Assembly: GCA_017466495.1 (NCBI GenBank)
Contig: JAFTUB010000156.1
Span: 1 to 8,495, forward strand
Direction: 5' to 3'
DNA from: Clostridia bacterium
GTDB lineage: Bacteria; Bacillota; Clostridia; Oscillospirales; CAG-272
Length of the DNA: 8,495 bases
Below the pieces are notes generated by a model. It was not told the DNA's origin, ran no database searches, and saw nothing but the letters and a program-made list of their open reading frames with translations. The first letter of the stretch is position 1; every line of letters starts with the position of its first letter. Positions 6,753 through 8,495 of this stretch are shown here, piece by piece. The translations under genes and the position numbers were made by a program.

Positions 6753-6783
6753 GCCGCTCTTCCGCCTTGGGCGGAGGAGCGGC
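6753..6783 (+). other. Intercistronic hairpin between the SBP and permease genes
   Basis: GCCGCTC (6753-6759) pairs with GAGCGGC (6777-6783). The stem continues through one U-G and UCCGCC/GGCGGA to a TTG loop, 14 pairs with no mismatch. It is followed by TCTATTATGAGG, with no U-run, so it is not a standard terminator. Between an abundant receptor gene and its permease such a hairpin typically protects the upstream mRNA from 3' exonucleases and lowers downstream expression. It ends 8 nt before the permease ribosome binding site. Confidence 0.8.
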
Positions 6784-6799
6784 TCTATTATGAGGTATC

Positions 6800-7510
6800 A
6801 TGGGAAATTTTGGGTTAAAGATTGATAAATTTCTTGAGGTACTGATCGATCGCCGGGGTTACGTGAAGGTGCTGGAGGGCCTGGAAAACACCCTCATCAT
6901 CGCCGTCCTGGGTCTCGTCATCGGTATCGTCATCGGCACCCTCATCGCCACCGTGCGGGTGGTGCCGAAATATAAGCTGCTCCCCCGCGTGCTCAACGGC
7001 ATCTGCTCCTTCTATGTGGGCTTCTTCCGGGGCACACCCATGGTGGTACAGCTCCTGCTTTTCTATTACGTCATGCTGCCCATGATGGGCATGAATATGC
7101 CGGGACTCCATGTCTCGGTGGCCGTTTTCGGCCTTAACAGCGGCGCCTACATCTCCGAGATCATGCGCGCGGGCATTCAGTCGGTGGACGACGGACAGAT
7201 GGAGGCCGGCCGTGCGGTGGGTCTTCCCTTCTCCACCACCATGCTCAAGATCGTTATTCCCCAGGCGGTGAAGAACATCCTTCCCACCATGGGTAATGAG
7301 TTTATCGCCCTGATCAAGGAAACTTCGGTTGTCTCCTTTGTAGGCGCGGCGAACCTCTATACCGCCTTCAACATGATCGGTACCAACTCCTACGAGTTCA
7401 TGGTACCCTATCTGGTGATGGCCATCATCTACATCGTCATCATCATGCTGATTTCCTTCGGCATCAAAGTGATGGAAAGGGGGCTGCAGAAGAGTGATCG
7501 ACGTCATTGA
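6800..7510 (+). CDS. Polar amino-acid ABC transporter permease (HisM/GlnP-like)
   Basis: This is the membrane-spanning subunit of the importer, 236 residues, of the family-3 amino-acid permease type (BPD_transp_1). A TM segment at about 30-52 follows 'GLENTLIIAVLGLVIG'. The family signature 'FYVGFFRGTPMVVQLLLFYY' occupies 71-90. The cytoplasmic EAA coupling loop runs 'EAGRAVGLPFSTTMLKIVIPQA' at about 135-156, with the invariant Gly at 141. 'NEFIALIKETSVVSFVG' and a final TM at about 201-223 follow. Only one permease gene is present, so a homodimer is expected. The ATG at 6800 has GAGG at 6792-6795, a short 4-nt spacing. The gene follows the intercistronic hairpin and overlaps the ATPase gene by 17 bp. 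Confidence 0.96.
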   Translation: MGNFGLKIDKFLEVLIDRRGYVKVLEGLENTLIIAVLGLVIGIVIGTLIATVRVVPKYKLLPRVLNGICSFYVGFFRGTPMVVQLLLFYYVMLPMMGMNMPGLHVSVAVFGLNSGAYISEIMRAGIQSVDDGQMEAGRAVGLPFSTTMLKIVIPQAVKNILPTMGNEFIALIKETSVVSFVGAANLYTAFNMIGTNSYEFMVPYLVMAIIYIVIIMLISFGIKVMERGLQKSDRRH

Positions 7511-8324
7511 TCTGAAAAAGAGCTTCGGTCGCCTTGAGGTGCTCAAGGGGATCAACATCACCATTAACAAGGGTGATATCGTCTGCGTCATCGGCCCCTC
7601 CGGCAGCGGTAAGTCCACCTTCCTGCGCTGCCTCAACTGCATGGAGGACCCCACCGGCGGACAGATCATCTTTAACGGCACCGATATCGCCGATATGGCG
7701 GTGGATATCAACATTCACCGACGCAAGATGGGTATGGTCTTCCAGCAGTTCAACCTCTTCAACAACAAGACGGTGCTGCAGAACATCATGCTCTCCCCCG
7801 TCTATGTGGGCACCACCGATCTGCGCCGCGCGCGGAACCACAATTTCTTCCTGCCCCTGACCAATCTCTTCCGCAGCAAAGCGAAAAAGCAGGAAAAGAT
7901 CGCCATTACCACAAACAAAAAGCAGATTACCGAGCAGGCAAGAGAGCAGGCCATGTCCCTGCTGAAGCGCATCGGCCTGGAGGATAAGGCAAATGTCTAT
8001 CCCGCCACCCTCTCGGGCGGTCAGAAGCAGCGTGTGGCCATCGCCCGCGCCCTGGCCATGAACCCCGAGGTAATCCTCTTCGACGAACCCACCTCCGCAC
8101 TGGACCCCGAAATGGTGGGCGAGGTGCTGGAGCTGATGAAACAACTGGCCGACGAAGGCATGACCATGGTCATCGTCACCCACGAAATGGGCTTTGCCCG
8201 CGAAGTGGGTACCCGCCTCTGCTTCATGGACGAAGGAATCATCATGGAGGAAAACACCCCCGCTGAGTTCTTCGCCAATCCGCAGTGCCCCCGCGCCGTG
8301 GAATTCTTGTCCAAGGTGCTTTAA
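7494..8324 (+). CDS. Polar amino-acid ABC transporter ATP-binding protein with an enlarged helical subdomain
   Basis: This is the cytoplasmic ATPase that drives the importer (GlnQ/HisP-like), 276 residues against about 240 for the family. Walker A 'GPSGSGKST' is at 34-42, the Q-loop 'VFQQFNLF' at 82-89, the signature 'LSGGQKQR' at 173-180, Walker B 'VILFDEP' at 193-199, the D-loop 'SALD' at 201-204 and the H-loop 'VTHEM' at 228-232, all intact. The extra 36 or so residues lie between 'NIMLSPV' (97-103) and 'EQAMSLLKRIGL' (151-162). They are rich in Arg/Lys and contain a hydrophobic 'FFLPLTNLF' patch. The start is the GTG at 7494, with AAAGGGGG at 7476-7483; the next Met is residue 50, inside the domain. 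The 17-bp overlap with the permease suggests translational coupling. Confidence 0.96.
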   Translation: MIDVIDLKKSFGRLEVLKGINITINKGDIVCVIGPSGSGKSTFLRCLNCMEDPTGGQIIFNGTDIADMAVDINIHRRKMGMVFQQFNLFNNKTVLQNIMLSPVYVGTTDLRRARNHNFFLPLTNLFRSKAKKQEKIAITTNKKQITEQAREQAMSLLKRIGLEDKANVYPATLSGGQKQRVAIARALAMNPEVILFDEPTSALDPEMVGEVLELMKQLADEGMTMVIVTHEMGFAREVGTRLCFMDEGIIMEENTPAEFFANPQCPRAVEFLSKVL

Positions 8325-8335
8325 GCAAAATACCG

Positions 8336-8371
8336 AAACGGTGCCGCGCAATTTATGCGGCACCGTTTTTT
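8336..8371 (+). terminator. Rho-independent terminator of the ABC importer operon
   Basis: AAACGGTGCCGC (8336-8347) pairs perfectly with GCGGCACCGTTT (8357-8368), a 12-pair GC-rich stem with a 9-nt loop. A run of six T (8366-8371) begins in the last stem bases. It starts 12 nt after the ATPase stop codon and separates the operon from the tRNA promoter. Confidence 0.95.
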
Positions 8372-8401
8372 GTCCGCACATGTCCATCCCCCGATTTGCG
8401 C

Positions 8402-8430
8402 TTGACAAACTGCGGTAAATTTGGTATAAT
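8402..8430 (+). promoter_or_regulatory. Consensus sigma-A promoter for the tRNA
   Basis: TTGACA (8402-8407), a 17-bp spacer and TATAAT (8425-8430), a perfect consensus. A TG at 8422-8423 adds the extended -10 element. The expected start is about 8437, some 28 nt before the mature tRNA. This is a typical stable-RNA promoter. Confidence 0.92.
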
Positions 8431-8437
8431 ACTCCCC

Positions 8438-8454
8438 GGACAGATTTGCTGTCC
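8438..8454 (+). other. Hairpin in the tRNA precursor 5' leader
   Basis: GGACAG (8438-8443) and CTGTCC (8449-8454) form a perfect 6-pair stem with loop ATTTG. It begins within a base or two of the predicted transcript start and ends 10 nt before the tRNA. It may keep the leader from pairing with the tRNA ahead of RNase P cleavage. Confidence 0.5.
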
Positions 8455-8464
8455 AACATACCGT

Positions 8465-8495
8465 CGGGGTGTGGCGCAGTTGGCAGCGCGCGACG
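8465..8495 (+). tRNA. tRNA, probably tRNA-Pro (5' part only, cut by window edge)
   Basis: The first 31 nt fit a tRNA exactly: acceptor 5' strand CGGGGTG (1-7), U8, G9, D-stem GCGC (10-13) pairing with GCGC (22-25), A14, G18-G19, A21, G26, then CGACG as the start of the anticodon stem. C at position 1 and the 'GGCGCAG' stretch are characteristic of bacterial tRNA-Pro, for example in E. coli. The anticodon lies outside the window, so the amino acid is an inference. Confidence 0.8.

Noticed and set aside
6717..6799. The missing C-terminal SBP segment being present downstream in another frame, which would indicate a frameshift.
   Set aside because: No frame after the stop encodes a 'EEY..V...PELLEK' block; the region holds only the intercistronic hairpin, and the block is at the N-terminus instead.
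7464..8459. Long minus-strand open frame (331 codons) opposite the ATPase gene.
   Set aside because: It is the complement of a strongly supported ABC ATPase gene, is His/Gly/Asp-rich low-complexity protein, and has no convincing start signal.

Overview
The window looks like a chromosomal segment of a G+C-rich member of the Clostridia (Firmicutes), possibly an Oscillospiraceae/Ruminococcaceae-type gut anaerobe. This rests on strong C/G preference at third codon positions, near-consensus sigma-A promoters (TTGACA-N17/18-TATAAT), GGAGG-type ribosome binding sites, a lipoprotein signal with an L-T-A-C lipobox, and the character of the mfd, mscL and amino-acid ABC genes. The genus is an inference; no rRNA is present. 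There is no sign of an insertion sequence, phage or CRISPR array.

Layout. (1) 1-3213, +: the 3' nine-tenths of mfd, the transcription-repair coupling factor, cut by the left edge. (2) 3222-3742, +: a strong promoter directly after mfd, then mscL, the large-conductance mechanosensitive channel. (3) 3756-3785: a hairpin between convergent genes that serves the minus-strand gene best. (4) 3792-4709, -: an AEC-family (auxin efflux carrier-like) permease, divergent from (5) 4910-5686, +: an AraC-family regulator with its own good promoter. (6) 5757-8371, +: a three-gene polar amino-acid ABC importer operon: lipoprotein substrate-binding protein (SBP), single permease, ATPase. It has its own promoter, a 5' leader stem-loop, an SBP-permease intercistronic hairpin and a clear rho-independent terminator. 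(7) 8402-8495, +: a consensus promoter and the first 31 nt of a tRNA, probably tRNA-Pro, cut by the right edge.

How it works together. The SBP would capture an amino acid outside the membrane, the permease (probably a homodimer) would form the channel, and the ATPase dimer would power uptake. The intercistronic hairpin is placed to keep SBP mRNA more abundant than permease/ATPase mRNA. The AraC-type regulator lies between the AEC permease and the importer and could control either.

The standout observation is the SBP. Its fold appears circularly permuted: the segment that normally ends family-3 SBPs (strand, 'TEEEYAFGV', 'PELLEK..', 'DGTFDEI..KYFG') sits directly after the lipoprotein signal, ahead of the normal N-terminal start of the domain, and the protein stops where that segment would normally begin. 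The partner ATPase carries about 36 extra residues in its helical subdomain. Together these make an otherwise ordinary importer operon structurally non-canonical.
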